From the NCBI RefSeq assembly GCF_900106945.1, contig NZ_FNNE01000002.1, positions 248,001-312,000 on the forward strand: a stretch of 64,000 nt of DNA, in the 5' to 3' direction. The notes beneath the pieces are model-generated. The model did no database searches, was not told the origin of the DNA, and was given only the letters and a program-made list of their open reading frames with translations. This document shows, piece by piece, positions 43,152-52,538 of this stretch. The translations under genes were made by a program, and so were the position numbers. Every line of letters begins with the position of its first letter. Positions within the stretch are counted from its first letter, which is position 1. Source of the stretch: Marinobacter mobilis. Its GTDB lineage: Bacteria > Pseudomonadota > Gammaproteobacteria > Pseudomonadales > Oleiphilaceae.

Positions 43152-43961
43152 TCAGAAGTCCCGTCTTTCCTGGTATTCCTGCTCCGGCTTGCCGGTGTTG
43201 CGGGCAATGGCTGTGCGCTGATTGGCGCGTCCGATCACCTTCTTCTGCAAGCGGGTCTCCCAGTCCAGGGCGGTCTTGTCCGGGGCGCTCCAGGTGCGGT
43301 TAAACAGCAGTTTGCTGGCGGCGACAGCGTCGGGTGACCGCTGGGCGAGTTCTTCTGCAAACGCCTGAGCCTGGGCCAGGGGATCGTCACAGACGCGGCT
43401 GACCAGCCCCATGGCTTTGGCCTCTTCGCCATTAAAGCGGCGTGCGGTCATGGTCAGTTCCTTGGCCAGATCAATACTGATCAGTTCGCGGAGGGTCACG
43501 GCCAGGCTCATGTCCGGAATCAGGCCCCACTTGCTCTCCATGATGGAAAACTCACAATCGCGGGTTGAGAAGCGGAAATCCGCACCCAGAGCAATCTGGA
43601 ATCCGCCGCCGAAACAGTAGCCATGGGTAACCGCGATGACCGGGGCCGGTACCTGCCGCCATAGGTAACCCATATCCTGTGCGAGGTTACTGATCTTGCG
43701 GCCGGGCTTGATGAGCAGCTTGACGAAGTTGACCGGGTTTTTCATCACCTTGCCGACATCCAGGCCGGAACAGAACGCTTCGCCTGCGCCTTTGAGAATG
43801 ACAACGCGAACGCTACGGTCTTTTTTCAGTTTTTTTGCCACCTGGGCGATGGCGTCAAACATCGCCATGTCCAGTCCGTTGTATTTGTCCGGGCGGTTCA
43901 GGGTAACCGTGGCAATTCCCTGCTGGATGTCCAACAGAACCCGCTGATTATCAGTGCTCAT
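43152..43961 (-). CDS. Crotonase/enoyl-CoA hydratase family protein
   Basis: A 269-residue enzyme with the crotonase oxyanion-hole segments 'LKGAGEAFCSGLDVGKV' and 'THGYCFGGGFQIALGADFR', and 'MESKWGLIPDMSLAV'. The residue after the second segment ('SKWGLIPD') lacks the second catalytic glutamate pattern of classic hydratases, so it might be an isomerase or another crotonase activity. Substrate unknown; no fatty-acid oxidation genes are beside it. Confidence 0.88.
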   Translation of the reverse strand: MSTDNQRVLLDIQQGIATVTLNRPDKYNGLDMAMFDAIAQVAKKLKKDRSVRVVILKGAGEAFCSGLDVGKVMKNPVNFVKLLIKPGRKISNLAQDMGYLWRQVPAPVIAVTHGYCFGGGFQIALGADFRFSTRDCEFSIMESKWGLIPDMSLAVTLRELISIDLAKELTMTARRFNGEEAKAMGLVSRVCDDPLAQAQAFAEELAQRSPDAVAASKLLFNRTWSAPDKTALDWETRLQKKVIGRANQRTAIARNTGKPEQEYQERRDF

Positions 43962-44105
43962 TCAACGCCTCATATCGTGCCTGTCAAAGGCCGATATGCT
44001 AACACGCGGGGGAAAGAAAGGTAGGGTGATAACAATTCTATGCCCGAGTGCGACGGGAGACCGCAGCACCCGGGTGTTTGCTCCTCCGTGGAAACCCCGC
44101 GGAAG

Positions 44106-44273
44106 CTACTGGCGGTTTTTGGTAATGGCGTCGCAGATGGCCTGAGCCTCGGCTGCCAGCACCTGGCACAACAGCCTGTCGCCACGCTGGCTGGCTGCAA
44201 GGAGCTGCTTCTGCTTGTGATCGTATAAACGACCCAGGAGTTCTGTCTGGTCCATCTTGTCCGGTGCGTTCAT
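44106..44273 (-). CDS. Small conserved-looking 55-aa protein
   Basis: This 55-codon ORF starts with ATG preceded by GGGAGGT (eight-base spacing), one of the best ribosome-binding sites in the window. The product begins MNAPDKMDQTELLGRLYDHK, is strongly helical and amphipathic, and contains two cysteines in 'LLCQVLAAEAQAICDA'. Codon use resembles coding sequence. I do not recognise a family. Larger frames on the same strand here have no initiation signal. Confidence 0.65.
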   Translation of the reverse strand: MNAPDKMDQTELLGRLYDHKQKQLLAASQRGDRLLCQVLAAEAQAICDAITKNRQ

Positions 44274-44603
44274 GGCTACTACCTCCCACGTCTGACACCC
44301 TGAAGTAACATCCGTTTAACTGCGTTCCCGACAGCATTGTCGGAGATCTTTACATTCCTATCGGCATTGCCCGATATACCTTTAACGCAGCATATCGCGT
44401 GCCACTCAACCAAACAGGCCGGGAATTCGCAGCCCTGCAGCGTGACCCGGAAAGTTCGCCAGACCGACCTGTCAGTTTCCTGTCGCTCTGCGACGCCGGC
44501 GGTCAATCGGTGTCCATCCCGGACCTTACTACTTTGGTAGTGGCGAAACCCGCGATCCTGAACCAGACTGGGTGACAACAATAAAAACATTGCCGGTGCT
44601 GCC
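44274..44603. other. Non-coding region with small inverted repeats
   Basis: About 330 bp between the 55-aa gene and the Rof-like gene without coding potential. It contains CCGACA-GCAT-TGTCGG at 44328-44343, TATCGG-N6-CCGATA at 44351-44368 and ACTAC-TTTG-GTAGT at 44528-44541, each a possible operator or RNA hairpin. Confidence 0.5.
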
Positions 44604-44846
44604 ATGACTAACCATTACCAGCCCGTGGGCTGTGCGGTACAGCGTACGTTGAGAAACTACCAGCAGTCAGGTCAGCTTGTTGAGCTGGTTTACAGGGATG
44701 AAGCCGGGCAGGTGCAAACGATTCACGAAGTTGTACGGGATCTGTTTTCCCGTGCCGGTGAGGATTTCATGCTGACCGGCCGCGGCAAGCTGGTCAGGCT
44801 TGATCACCTGATTCTGGTCAATGGCGAGACGCTGGCAGGGACCTGA
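44604..44846 (+). CDS. Rof/YaeO-like Rho-binding protein (tentative)
   Basis: An 80-residue protein whose 'YQPVGCAVQRTLRNY...LVELVYRDEAGQVQTIHEVVRDLFSRAGEDFML...LVRLDHLILVNGE' has the length, start 'NHYQPVGC' and strand pattern of the E. coli Rof (YaeO) inhibitor of Rho-dependent termination. Conserved identity is modest, so the assignment is tentative. No strong Shine-Dalgarno precedes the ATG. Confidence 0.5.
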   Translation: MTNHYQPVGCAVQRTLRNYQQSGQLVELVYRDEAGQVQTIHEVVRDLFSRAGEDFMLTGRGKLVRLDHLILVNGETLAGT

Positions 44847-44912
44847 GCCGTCGTGTCAGGCGGCTGGGGGTGTCATGGATTGCTGGTCTGAAAGCCGGGA
44901 AGGTTAAAGGTC

Positions 44913-44931
44913 TGAACACGAGAGTGTTTCA
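44913..44931. promoter_or_regulatory. Palindrome copy 1 upstream of phoX
   Basis: TGAACACGAGAGTGTTTCA, a nearly perfect inverted repeat. Its reverse complement differs from the copy at 45002 by one base inserted and one deleted. Confidence 0.5.
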
Positions 44932-44935
44932 GTGT

Positions 44936-44953
44936 GTGTCATTGATGGTTCAT
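44936..44953 (+). promoter_or_regulatory. Possible Pho box
   Basis: GTGTCAT-TGAT-GGTTCAT, two 7-mers spaced four bases apart, resembles the PhoB consensus CTGTCAT-N4-CTGTCAT (first half 6 of 7, second half 4 of 7). It is about 90 bp before a phosphatase-family gene. The match is weak on its own. Confidence 0.3.
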
Positions 44954-45001
44954 GGTGCTGACGCGTAAGTGTCACGGCACGGTCAATTTCGGGGTTGAGA
45001 C

Positions 45002-45020
45002 TGAACACTCCTCGTGTTCA
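45002..45020. promoter_or_regulatory. Palindrome copy 2 in the phoX leader
   Basis: TGAACAC-TCCTC-GTGTTCA, a perfect 7-bp inverted repeat 22 bp before the start codon of phoX, nearly the same sequence as at 44913-44931. A dimeric regulator or an RNA hairpin affecting translation are the obvious options. Confidence 0.5.
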
Positions 45021-45042
45021 TCCCTGAGAGAGAAGACCTGAA

Positions 45043-47070
45043 ATGGCCAAAAAAGATCTCGACCCCAATTACAACGATCCCAACTACGAGCCGGTAGTCA
45101 ATGAGTCCGGCAACCTGCCGTTTGCTTCAGTTCTTGCCAACCGGATGGAACGCCGTGCCCTGATGAAGGGCAGCGTCGGTGCTGTACTGCTGGGTGTGAT
45201 GGGCGGCGCCGGACTGAGCGTTGCCGGTGAAGGTCATCGTGGTAACGGGCATCCGAGCAACCACTCCCGCGCCCATCTCAACTCCAGACTTGGCTTTGCT
45301 GCTGTGGGAGTATCCACGCTGAATCAGGTGGTGGTGCCTGAGGGTTACAGTGCCAGGGCTTTTGTGCCCTGGGGTACGCCCCTCACCGGAACGCTTCCTG
45401 AGTTCTTTGACGATGGCAGCAACAGCGGTGCGGACCAGGAGCAGCAGGTGGGCATGCACCATGACGGGGTGCACTTTTTCCCCATTGACCTTAAGAATGG
45501 CGGTAACAGCTCGTCTGAAGGTTTGCTGGTGATGAACCACGAATACATCAACCAGAACGCCCTGCACCCGGCAGGTGCCACCACTTTTGCGGATGGATCC
45601 CGTCCCGATGACGAAGTACGCAAGGAAGTGGCCGCCCACGGCGTGTCTGTGATCCATATTCGTCAGGATGCGGTGGGCAACTGGTCTGTGGTTCATGGCA
45701 GTGCCTACAATCGCCGGGTCACCGGTGGCACCGAGATGGATATCCGCGGCCCGGCCCGTGGTTTCGGGAAACTGGTCACGCGCTTCAGCCCGGATGCGAC
45801 CACCACCCGTGGCACCCTGAACAACTGTGCGATGGGACCAACCCCATGGGGGACCTATCTGGCGGCCGAGGAAAACTGGCATGGCTACTTCGCCAATGGT
45901 GATCCTGTCCGTCCCAAAGAGCACGTACGTCATGGTGTTGGCAGTGCGTCCCGCTACGATTGGGAGAAAGCCGCAGGTGGCGCCGATGAGTACGTGCGTT
46001 TCAACGCCTCGGCCTCTGGCGCCAGCGCCAGTGACGACTACCGCAACGAGCCGAACACGTTTGGATTTATGGTCGAGATCGACCCGTTCAATCCGGCCGC
46101 CAGACCGCAGAAGCGGACCGCCCTGGGTCGTTTCGGTCACGAGGGGGTTATCTTTGCGCCGGTTGAAGAAGGCAAGCCGGTGGTTTGCTACTCAGGTGAC
46201 GACTCCCGCTTCGAGTACATCTACAAGTTTGTCTCCGCGAAGCCGTACCACGCCGCAACGGCAGACGGCAGCCTGCTCGATGAAGGTACCCTCTACGTGG
46301 CGCGCTTCAACGACGATGGCACGGGAGTTTGGCTGCCGCTGTCTCTGGACGACGATGGTTTTGTAGCGAAAATGAACGCAGCGGTTGCTGCCGGCCGGGT
46401 CGGGGATATTGCATTTGACGCACCGTTCAGCAGTCAGGCTGATGTGCTGGTGAACACGCGTCTGGCAGCAGATATTGCCGGCGCTACCCCCATGGACCGT
46501 CCCGAGTGGGGCGCGGTGGATCCTGCGAGCGGCAAGGTGTATTTCACCCTGACCAACAATTCCCGCCGGTCACCGGACGATACCAACGCGGCCAATCCCC
46601 AGGGCCCCAACCCGAACGGTCACATCATTTACTGGCGCGAGCAGGGCAACAAGCATGCTTCCAGCAGGTTTGTGTGGGACATTTTTGTCTTTGCCGGTGA
46701 GTCTGGCACTGAAACTGTGGTGGATGGCAAGTCGGTGGTGACTCTGGACGACAGCAACCTCTTCAACAGCCCGGACGGCTTGTGGTTCGACTACAACGGC
46801 CGGCTGTGGATTCAGACCGATGGCTCTGACGCGCCGCCTTACCAGAACAACATGATGCTGGCAGCAGATCCGCGCACCCGTGACATCCGTCGTTTCTTTG
46901 TCGGCCCGGTGGGCTGCGAAGTGACGGGTGTCGTGACCACCCCGGACTGCAGAACCATGTTCGTTAACATTCAGCATCCCCGTGGTAACTGGCCTGACGT
47001 TAATGTGGATCGTCCCCGCGATGCCACCGTCATTGTGACTCGGGATGACGGTGGTGTAATCGGCGGCTGA
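45043..47070 (+). CDS. phoX: PhoX family phosphatase
   Basis: A 675-residue protein of the PhoX (DUF839) family with a Tat-type signal: 'ERRALMKGSVGAVLLGVM' with twin arginines at 37-38 after a long N-terminal region, typical of PhoX. The body contains 'MGPTPWGTYLAAEENWHGYF', 'CYSGDDSRFEYIYKFV' and 'DNLFNSPDGLWFDYNGRLWIQTDG', segments of the beta-propeller. Characterised PhoX enzymes are Ca/Fe-dependent periplasmic alkaline phosphatases; some DUF839 members have other roles. Two palindromes and a possible Pho box precede it. Confidence 0.9.
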   Translation: MAKKDLDPNYNDPNYEPVVNESGNLPFASVLANRMERRALMKGSVGAVLLGVMGGAGLSVAGEGHRGNGHPSNHSRAHLNSRLGFAAVGVSTLNQVVVPEGYSARAFVPWGTPLTGTLPEFFDDGSNSGADQEQQVGMHHDGVHFFPIDLKNGGNSSSEGLLVMNHEYINQNALHPAGATTFADGSRPDDEVRKEVAAHGVSVIHIRQDAVGNWSVVHGSAYNRRVTGGTEMDIRGPARGFGKLVTRFSPDATTTRGTLNNCAMGPTPWGTYLAAEENWHGYFANGDPVRPKEHVRHGVGSASRYDWEKAAGGADEYVRFNASASGASASDDYRNEPNTFGFMVEIDPFNPAARPQKRTALGRFGHEGVIFAPVEEGKPVVCYSGDDSRFEYIYKFVSAKPYHAATADGSLLDEGTLYVARFNDDGTGVWLPLSLDDDGFVAKMNAAVAAGRVGDIAFDAPFSSQADVLVNTRLAADIAGATPMDRPEWGAVDPASGKVYFTLTNNSRRSPDDTNAANPQGPNPNGHIIYWREQGNKHASSRFVWDIFVFAGESGTETVVDGKSVVTLDDSNLFNSPDGLWFDYNGRLWIQTDGSDAPPYQNNMMLAADPRTRDIRRFFVGPVGCEVTGVVTTPDCRTMFVNIQHPRGNWPDVNVDRPRDATVIVTRDDGGVIGG

Positions 47071-47099
47071 TCCCGCTGAAATACCGTGTGCTTTTCACG

Positions 47100-47137
47100 C
47101 CGCCCAATCGGATCGCACCGGTTGGGCGGTTTCTTTC
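47100..47137 (+). terminator. Intrinsic terminator after phoX
   Basis: CCGCCCAA (47100-47107) pairs with TTGGGCGG (47122-47129), followed by TTTCTTTCT. It lies 30 bp after the phoX stop. Confidence 0.8.
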
Positions 47138-47278
47138 TGTGGTCTTTTTGTAAAAAAGATCGTGATCCCGGCCAAAAGCAAACTAAAGTATCAGTTATAA
47201 CAACGCGGCAATTTCATAGGCTTTGGCGATGGCTGCCCTCATACGTTGTGAGCGGGGCCGGGACATACAGAGGATGAT

Positions 47279-48931
47279 ATGAAGTTGGTAGCGGGGCGAA
47301 TAACAATAATGGGCGCCCTCAGCGCTCTGATCTTGCTGATTTTGGGGTTTGTGTTGGCACCATTTATGGGGTTGGAACCGGTTTCCATGGCCTTGGGGCT
47401 GCTGGTTGGTATTGCGGCAGCGACGTTCTATTTTGTTCTGCGTGTGCTGGAACCGCTGGACCGCGGTATTGACCAGCTCGCTGCGGGCGGCGATCAGAAC
47501 GATAACCCCCTGCGACAGCGTTGCCAGCAACTGATCAGCGATGCTGATGCGGGCCGAGTGCTGGTGAGCTCACTCTCTTCCAATGCGGACGCCAACGCCA
47601 TTTCAGCTGCTGAGGTTTCCTACGCGTCGGACCAGCTTAAGAGACGGCTGGATAGTCAGGTGCTCGAAATCGGGCAAGTCGCCGACTATGCCGGCCAGAT
47701 GACGGAAACGGTGAAACAGTCTGCCCAGCAGGCCGAAGACGCCGCGGTGATGGCGCGCCAGGCGAGTGAGCAGAGTGCGGAAGGCAAGGTGGCGCTGGAA
47801 AATGCCATTGAGCGGGTGCGTCTGGTGCACCAGCAGTCCGGGGAAAATCTGCGGCTGATCCAGGAGTTGAACGAAAAATCCAATCGTATTCAGGGTGTGA
47901 CCAGTGTCATTCAGGGTATCGCCGAGCAGACTAACCTGCTTGCGCTGAATGCGGCCATCGAAGCGGCCCGCGCCGGTGAGCAGGGACGGGGATTTGCGGT
48001 GGTCGCCGATGAGGTGCGCCAACTGGCCGGGCGGACGGCCCAGGCTACCGGTGAAGTGGCAGAAACCCTTGAGGAAATCCGGGGGGATACCAGCCAGATT
48101 GTGTCTCGTATCGAGAGCCTGGCTGAAAGCGTGGAAAATGGGTTGACCTCGGTTGAACAGGTCGGCGAACGGCTGACTGAAATCCGCAGTCAGTCGGATC
48201 AGCTGGAGCAGAGAGTATCACTGATCGCCGACAATGATCAGCGCAATGATGAGAGCCTTCAGCATATCTTTCAGGCTATTGGCTCGCTGAAAGACCAGAT
48301 CTCAGAGAGCGACGTCAGCGTGGAGTCTCTGGCGACCCAGGCCAGTACCCTGATGGAGCTTGCGGAAGATGCCAATGCGGCATACGCACGCAGCAGTGAA
48401 ACCAGCTACCACCAGTTTTTCTATCATCGTGCCCGTGAAGGCGCTGCGCGGATTGGGGAGTTGTTTGAGCAGGCCCTGCGTGATGGCCGCCTGACCGACA
48501 AGGCGTTGTTCGATGCCTCGCGTACTCCGGTGCCGGGCACTGAACCGGCCAAGTACACCTCTGGGTTTGACCGTTTTACCGACGACAAGCTGCCGTCGGT
48601 GCAGGAGTCAGTCAAAGACGCTCATCCGGCGCTGGTCTTTGCCATTGCCTGTGCTCCCGATGGGTACGTGCCGACCCACAACCGTGAATTTGCCCATCCA
48701 CACACCGGAAACCCCGAGGTCGATCTGGTGCGCAGTCGCAGCAAGCGGCTGTTCAACGACCGCACCGGTGCCCGTTGTGGCAGTCATACCGAGGACATGT
48801 TGCTGCAGACCTATCGCCGTGACACCGGGGAAATCATGCATGACCTGTCGGTGCCGATCTATGTGAATGGTCGCCATTGGGGTGGCTTCCGTCTGGGCTA
48901 TCGCCCCAACGAAACTCAGCCCGGGACCTGA
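47279..48931 (+). CDS. Methyl-accepting chemotaxis protein with C-terminal sensor domain
   Basis: A 550-residue protein with two short N-terminal transmembrane helices (about residues 9-50) separated by only a few residues, so there is no periplasmic ligand domain. The signalling domain follows, with the hairpin tip '[20 protein letters not shown]' around residue 215. The last 170 residues ('[20 protein letters not shown]', '[14 protein letters not shown]'-like, '[16 protein letters not shown]', '[13 protein letters not shown]') form a separate domain that resembles a cytoplasmic Cache-like sensor. The architecture implies sensing of an internal signal. It overlaps the convergent argP gene by 16 bp. 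Confidence 0.88.
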   Translation: MKLVAGRITIMGALSALILLILGFVLAPFMGLEPVSMALGLLVGIAAATFYFVLRVLEPLDRGIDQLAAGGDQNDNPLRQRCQQLISDADAGRVLVSSLSSNADANAISAAEVSYASDQLKRRLDSQVLEIGQVADYAGQMTETVKQSAQQAEDAAVMARQASEQSAEGKVALENAIERVRLVHQQSGENLRLIQELNEKSNRIQGVTSVIQGIAEQTNLLALNAAIEAARAGEQGRGFAVVADEVRQLAGRTAQATGEVAETLEEIRGDTSQIVSRIESLAESVENGLTSVEQVGERLTEIRSQSDQLEQRVSLIADNDQRNDESLQHIFQAIGSLKDQISESDVSVESLATQASTLMELAEDANAAYARSSETSYHQFFYHRAREGAARIGELFEQALRDGRLTDKALFDASRTPVPGTEPAKYTSGFDRFTDDKLPSVQESVKDAHPALVFAIACAPDGYVPTHNREFAHPHTGNPEVDLVRSRSKRLFNDRTGARCGSHTEDMLLQTYRRDTGEIMHDLSVPIYVNGRHWGGFRLGYRPNETQPGT

Positions 48932-49803
48932 AGGCAACGTTGGGCTTTGCGAATCAGGGTACTGGTCAATCGCTCCATAAAATCGCCGCCATGGCGCCAG
49001 TAGTGCCAATAGAGATTGACCGCGATCCCTTCACCAGGGGCCAGATCCGCCAGATCGCCTGAGGCCACCAGTGGGTGTCCCTGGTGGTCCGGGATCATGC
49101 CGTAGCCCATGCCGGCCTGTGCCAGCCTGACAAACCCCTCAGACGACGGACACAAGTGGTAGGGGAAGCGGCCATGATAGCCTCGCTGAGCCAGGAACCG
49201 GTGTTGTAGCTGGTCATCAGGCCCGAAGACAATCGCCGGTGCATCGCGGAAGGCGGCCTGCTGTGGTCCTTCCGGAAAGTGGTGGGCCAGGTAGTCGGGG
49301 CGGGCAAGCGCACGGTACGTCATGTGCCCGAGGAGAGTGCTGCGTGCACCAGCAACGGGTTGGTCGCCGCTGCACAGGCAGGCGGCGACATCGCCTTCGC
49401 GCATGCGCCTCAGGCCGATGTCCTGGTCTTCAATCACCAGATCCAGCAGCAGTCCCTCTTCGCGGCAGAATTCCCCAATAGCGTCTGCCCACCAGGTAGC
49501 CAGACTGTCAGCATTCAGGGCAATGCGCAGGCGGGTCCGGTCGGCATTGAGCCCGGGCAGCGTGCGACCGAGATCCCGCTCCAACAATTGCACCTGTTGG
49601 GCATGGTTGAGTAAGCGCTGCCCGGTAGGCGTCGCCTGAAGTGTTGGGCTGCGGATCAGTACCGGTTGTCCGAGGCGGGCTTCCAGCAGTTTTATCCGTT
49701 GGGACACCGCTGATTGTGACAGGCCCAGTGCAACGCCGGCTCTTTCAAAACCTCCGGCTTCAATCACCGTCACGAGGGCTTCGAGCAGTTTGTAATCAAG
49801 CAT
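48916..49803 (-). CDS. argP: LysR-family regulator ArgP
   Basis: A 295-residue LysR-type regulator with N-terminal winged helix ('[20 protein letters not shown]', '[18 protein letters not shown]') and an effector domain. The divergent partner is a LysE/ArgO exporter, the classical ArgP-argO arrangement, in which ArgP with arginine activates argO and lysine restrains it. Ligands are inferred from this context. Confidence 0.9.
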   Translation of the reverse strand: MLDYKLLEALVTVIEAGGFERAGVALGLSQSAVSQRIKLLEARLGQPVLIRSPTLQATPTGQRLLNHAQQVQLLERDLGRTLPGLNADRTRLRIALNADSLATWWADAIGEFCREEGLLLDLVIEDQDIGLRRMREGDVAACLCSGDQPVAGARSTLLGHMTYRALARPDYLAHHFPEGPQQAAFRDAPAIVFGPDDQLQHRFLAQRGYHGRFPYHLCPSSEGFVRLAQAGMGYGMIPDHQGHPLVASGDLADLAPGEGIAVNLYWHYWRHGGDFMERLTSTLIRKAQRCLQVPG

Positions 49804-49907
49804 AAGAAAAATTAATGCAGTATTAGAAGTATGAGTTTCTAGTATAGTTGATCGCGCCGTATCCTCGTCGCACAGGTTTCATGGACTATCGGCAGGAGAG
49901 GTGTCCG

Positions 49908-50531
49908 GTGCTGGAAAGCTATCTGACAGGGCTTGTTGTTTGCGGCGGCATTATTGTGGCGATCGGCGCCCAGAATGCCTATCTACTGGGGCAGGCGATA
50001 CGCCGGGAGCACCACTGGTGGGTGGCTGGTGTCTGCATGAGCTCCGATGCCATCCTTTTTACAGCCGGTACGTTTGGGCTTAGTGCGGCCTTGCTGGCGT
50101 TTCCTCAGGCACTGGATGTCTTCCGCTGGCTCGGGGTGGTCTTTCTTGTCTGGCTTGCACTTCAGGCAAGCTGGCGCGCGATCAACGGCCGCGAGGCACT
50201 TCGTGCGGAAGAGAAGCCGGTGGCGGTGAGTCTTCGCAACGTGTTGCTCACGACACTGGCGGTTACTCTGCTGAATCCCCAGGTCTATCTCGACACCTTG
50301 CTGCTGATTCCCGCCGTCGGGGCCCAGCAAGCGAATCCTTTGACATTTGTGATTGGTGCCGCCAGTGCTTCGGTCTTGTGGTTTGGTATGCTGGCCTGGG
50401 CCGGTGCGGCGCTGGCTCCGTGGTTGGCCCGCCCGCTGGCATGGCGGCTGATCGACGGGGTGATTGCGGTGATGATGACCGTCATTGCTCTCCATCTTGC
50501 CAGTAACGGTATCCGCTTGCCGTCTGCCTGA
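49908..50531 (+). CDS. argO: Arginine/lysine exporter ArgO (LysE family)
   Basis: A 207-residue LysE-type exporter with about six helices and the signature 'VAIGAQNAYLLGQAIRREHHW' and 'VTLLNPQVYLDTLLLIPAVG'. The GTG at 49908 (AGGAGAGG upstream) gives an N-terminus like E. coli ArgO and is preferred to an ATG 27 bases earlier. It exports L-arginine and analogues; expression is probably ArgP-controlled from the 104-bp divergent region, which has a TATAGT -10 candidate at 49843. Confidence 0.9.
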   Translation: MLESYLTGLVVCGGIIVAIGAQNAYLLGQAIRREHHWWVAGVCMSSDAILFTAGTFGLSAALLAFPQALDVFRWLGVVFLVWLALQASWRAINGREALRAEEKPVAVSLRNVLLTTLAVTLLNPQVYLDTLLLIPAVGAQQANPLTFVIGAASASVLWFGMLAWAGAALAPWLARPLAWRLIDGVIAVMMTVIALHLASNGIRLPSA

Positions 50532-50613
50532 GTTTGCAAAGGCGGGTAGATGGCTGGCGAAGTGGAGATATTGTGGTAACGTGAATGAAGTCCTATGCCC
50601 GAGGAGAACCCAC

Positions 50614-50976
50614 TTGGCTGATCAGGAATTCATTCCCGCAGACTCCACCCGTAACATTCGGGAGGCCGAACCGGCCCGCAATCTGGCGGTGGCGGTGTAC
50701 ATCCTTCAGGCGCTGGTGTTTTTCACCGGGGGAATAACCGCACTGGCGGGGGTGATCGTCAATTACATCAAACTGGACGAAGTCACCGGCACCTGGATCG
50801 AACCCCATTTCCGCTGGCAGATCCGAACCTTCTGGCTTGGTCTTTTCTGGACCGTGCTTGGCACCATAACCACCATTCTGCTGATTGGCTGGCTGATCCT
50901 TCTGCTGACATCGATCTGGCTCATCTATCGAGTGGTCAAAGGGGCGCTGGCATTGAATGACAGGACGGCACCCTGA
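50614..50976 (+). CDS. DUF4870-like small membrane protein
   Basis: A 120-residue protein with about two to three transmembrane helices ('LAVAVYILQALVFFTGGITALAGVIVNYI', 'FWTVLGTITTILLIGWLILLLTSIWLIYRVV') and a polar N-terminus. The frame lacks an ATG in a sensible place; a TTG at 50614 with AGGAG seven bases upstream is the likely start. It resembles DUF4870-type proteins; function unknown. Confidence 0.75.
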   Translation: MADQEFIPADSTRNIREAEPARNLAVAVYILQALVFFTGGITALAGVIVNYIKLDEVTGTWIEPHFRWQIRTFWLGLFWTVLGTITTILLIGWLILLLTSIWLIYRVVKGALALNDRTAP

Positions 50977-51443
50977 CGCGGTTTGCTGGTCCACCAGGAG
51001 CTGCTGGCCAGTCTGGGGTATGCCATTCTGATCGAGATTTGGCTGCCAACCCTCTATTTTACAAGATTTTTCTTTCCAATATTTCCGGCGCGTCAGGAAG
51101 AAAACCTAATGACAGCCGGTGCTTGCGGCCTCATCAGACTGATTGTCGGCCTGAACTGACAAATGTGACGAGTGTCTCACTCCGGAATGGTCAACTAGCG
51201 TCGGTGAATATCTGATATATTCTTAGTACAAACGTTCCAAAATAACTGAAGGTTATAAAAAATAGGCGCTAAAACATCGTGTTACATGATTGTTGTATGA
51301 ACTTTCAATGCGTTGCTAATTGAAGTTCAACCGCACATGAATTCGGTGATACAACAGTAAGTGAAAATACTGCTTGTTAATTGATGCCGGTTCTCTGGAG
51401 CCGGGTAATGGAATGTATATCAATAATCCACGTGAGGGTTGGA
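50977..51443. other. Non-coding AT-rich region upstream of the OmpA gene
   Basis: About 465 bp with no recognisable gene. AT content rises sharply from about 51190, with several TATAAT-like elements, as expected of a strong porin promoter region with a long 5' untranslated leader. Confidence 0.6.
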
Positions 51444-52511
51444 ATGACTCAATTTAGAAAGCAAGCGCTGGTTGCAGCGCTGGCAATGGCCTCGACCGCT
51501 CCGGTGTTTGCCACAGACAGTGTGCAGCACACCAGTGAGCTTTCCGTCATGGGTGTCTACATCGAGCCGGACAGTGACCGTACCGATGAGTATGGCTCCG
51601 CGGCTCGTATTATCTATGGTCTTCGTCTGGACCAGAACTGGTGGGTAGAACCTCAGTTCACCACGGGTGTTATGGAAACCGGCATTGCGGGAGCAACTGA
51701 CTTCTATCATCAGGAGCTCGGAGCAGATATCAGCTATCGCCTGTTTGGTGACGCCGAGTTTACACCGTACGTTCTTGTGGGTGGGGGGCTCTCCCGCAAC
51801 GACGTGGCAAATGACCGTTCCAAGGAGTTCGCCGGTTACGCCAACGCAGGCCTGGGTCTGCTGACGTCTCCGTTGACGGAATCCGGACTGCGCCTGCGTG
51901 CCGATGCCCGTTACCTCTTTGATACCTTCTCCGACAACTATTCCGACATTCAGATTGGTTTGGGTATCACTGTGCCCATCGGTGTCACCCGCCGTCAGAT
52001 CGTTGAGAAAGTGACTGTGATTGAGCGTCCGGTGGTTGTGGAATCCGAGCGTGTCGTCCAGTTGGCTGATTCTGACAACGATGGTGTTGTGGACGGTGTG
52101 GACCAGTGCCCGAACACCCTCGAAGGTCTGCAGGTCAACGCAGTGGGTTGTGTGGATACGGCTGAGGCACAGAGTGTGGTACTGCGCGGTGTTACCTTCG
52201 AGTTCAACTCGAACCGCCTGACCGCAAACGCACGGGATATCCTGAACCGGGCAGCCGATGCGCTGAACGGGCAAACGGACCTGAAGGTTGAACTGGCTGG
52301 CCATACCGACAACGTCGGTTCCGAGTCCTACAACCAGCAGCTGTCCCAGAAGCGTGCAGACGCGGTACGTGAGTACCTGATCGAGATGGGAGTCAATGCG
52401 GGTCAGATGTCCGCCGTTGGCTACGGGGAGTCACAACCGATTCGGAGTAACGATACAGAGGAAGGTCGTGAACGGAATCGTCGTGTGGAGTTCAACGTCG
52501 TTTCCGAATGA
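51444..52511 (+). CDS. OmpA family outer-membrane protein (OprF-like)
   Basis: A 355-residue protein with signal peptide (about residues 1-25, 'APVFATD'), an eight-stranded beta-barrel region (about 28-185), a linker with a thrombospondin type 3-like calcium loop ('DSDNDGVVDGVDQCPNTLEG', near 208) and a C-terminal OmpA peptidoglycan-binding domain ('FEFNSNRLTANARDILN...VELAGHTDNVGSESYNQQLSQKRADAVREYLI...GESQPI'). It links outer membrane and peptidoglycan. The ATG at 51444 has GAGGG upstream. A TSP3-repeat lipoprotein gene follows after 28 bp. Confidence 0.93.
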   Translation: MTQFRKQALVAALAMASTAPVFATDSVQHTSELSVMGVYIEPDSDRTDEYGSAARIIYGLRLDQNWWVEPQFTTGVMETGIAGATDFYHQELGADISYRLFGDAEFTPYVLVGGGLSRNDVANDRSKEFAGYANAGLGLLTSPLTESGLRLRADARYLFDTFSDNYSDIQIGLGITVPIGVTRRQIVEKVTVIERPVVVESERVVQLADSDNDGVVDGVDQCPNTLEGLQVNAVGCVDTAEAQSVVLRGVTFEFNSNRLTANARDILNRAADALNGQTDLKVELAGHTDNVGSESYNQQLSQKRADAVREYLIEMGVNAGQMSAVGYGESQPIRSNDTEEGRERNRRVEFNVVSE

Positions 52512-52538
52512 CGTTGATAACTATTTGAGGTGTATAGG

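Noticed and set aside
45127..46140. 337-codon minus-strand frame inside phoX
   Set aside because: Antisense to a complete PhoX reading frame; no initiation signal.
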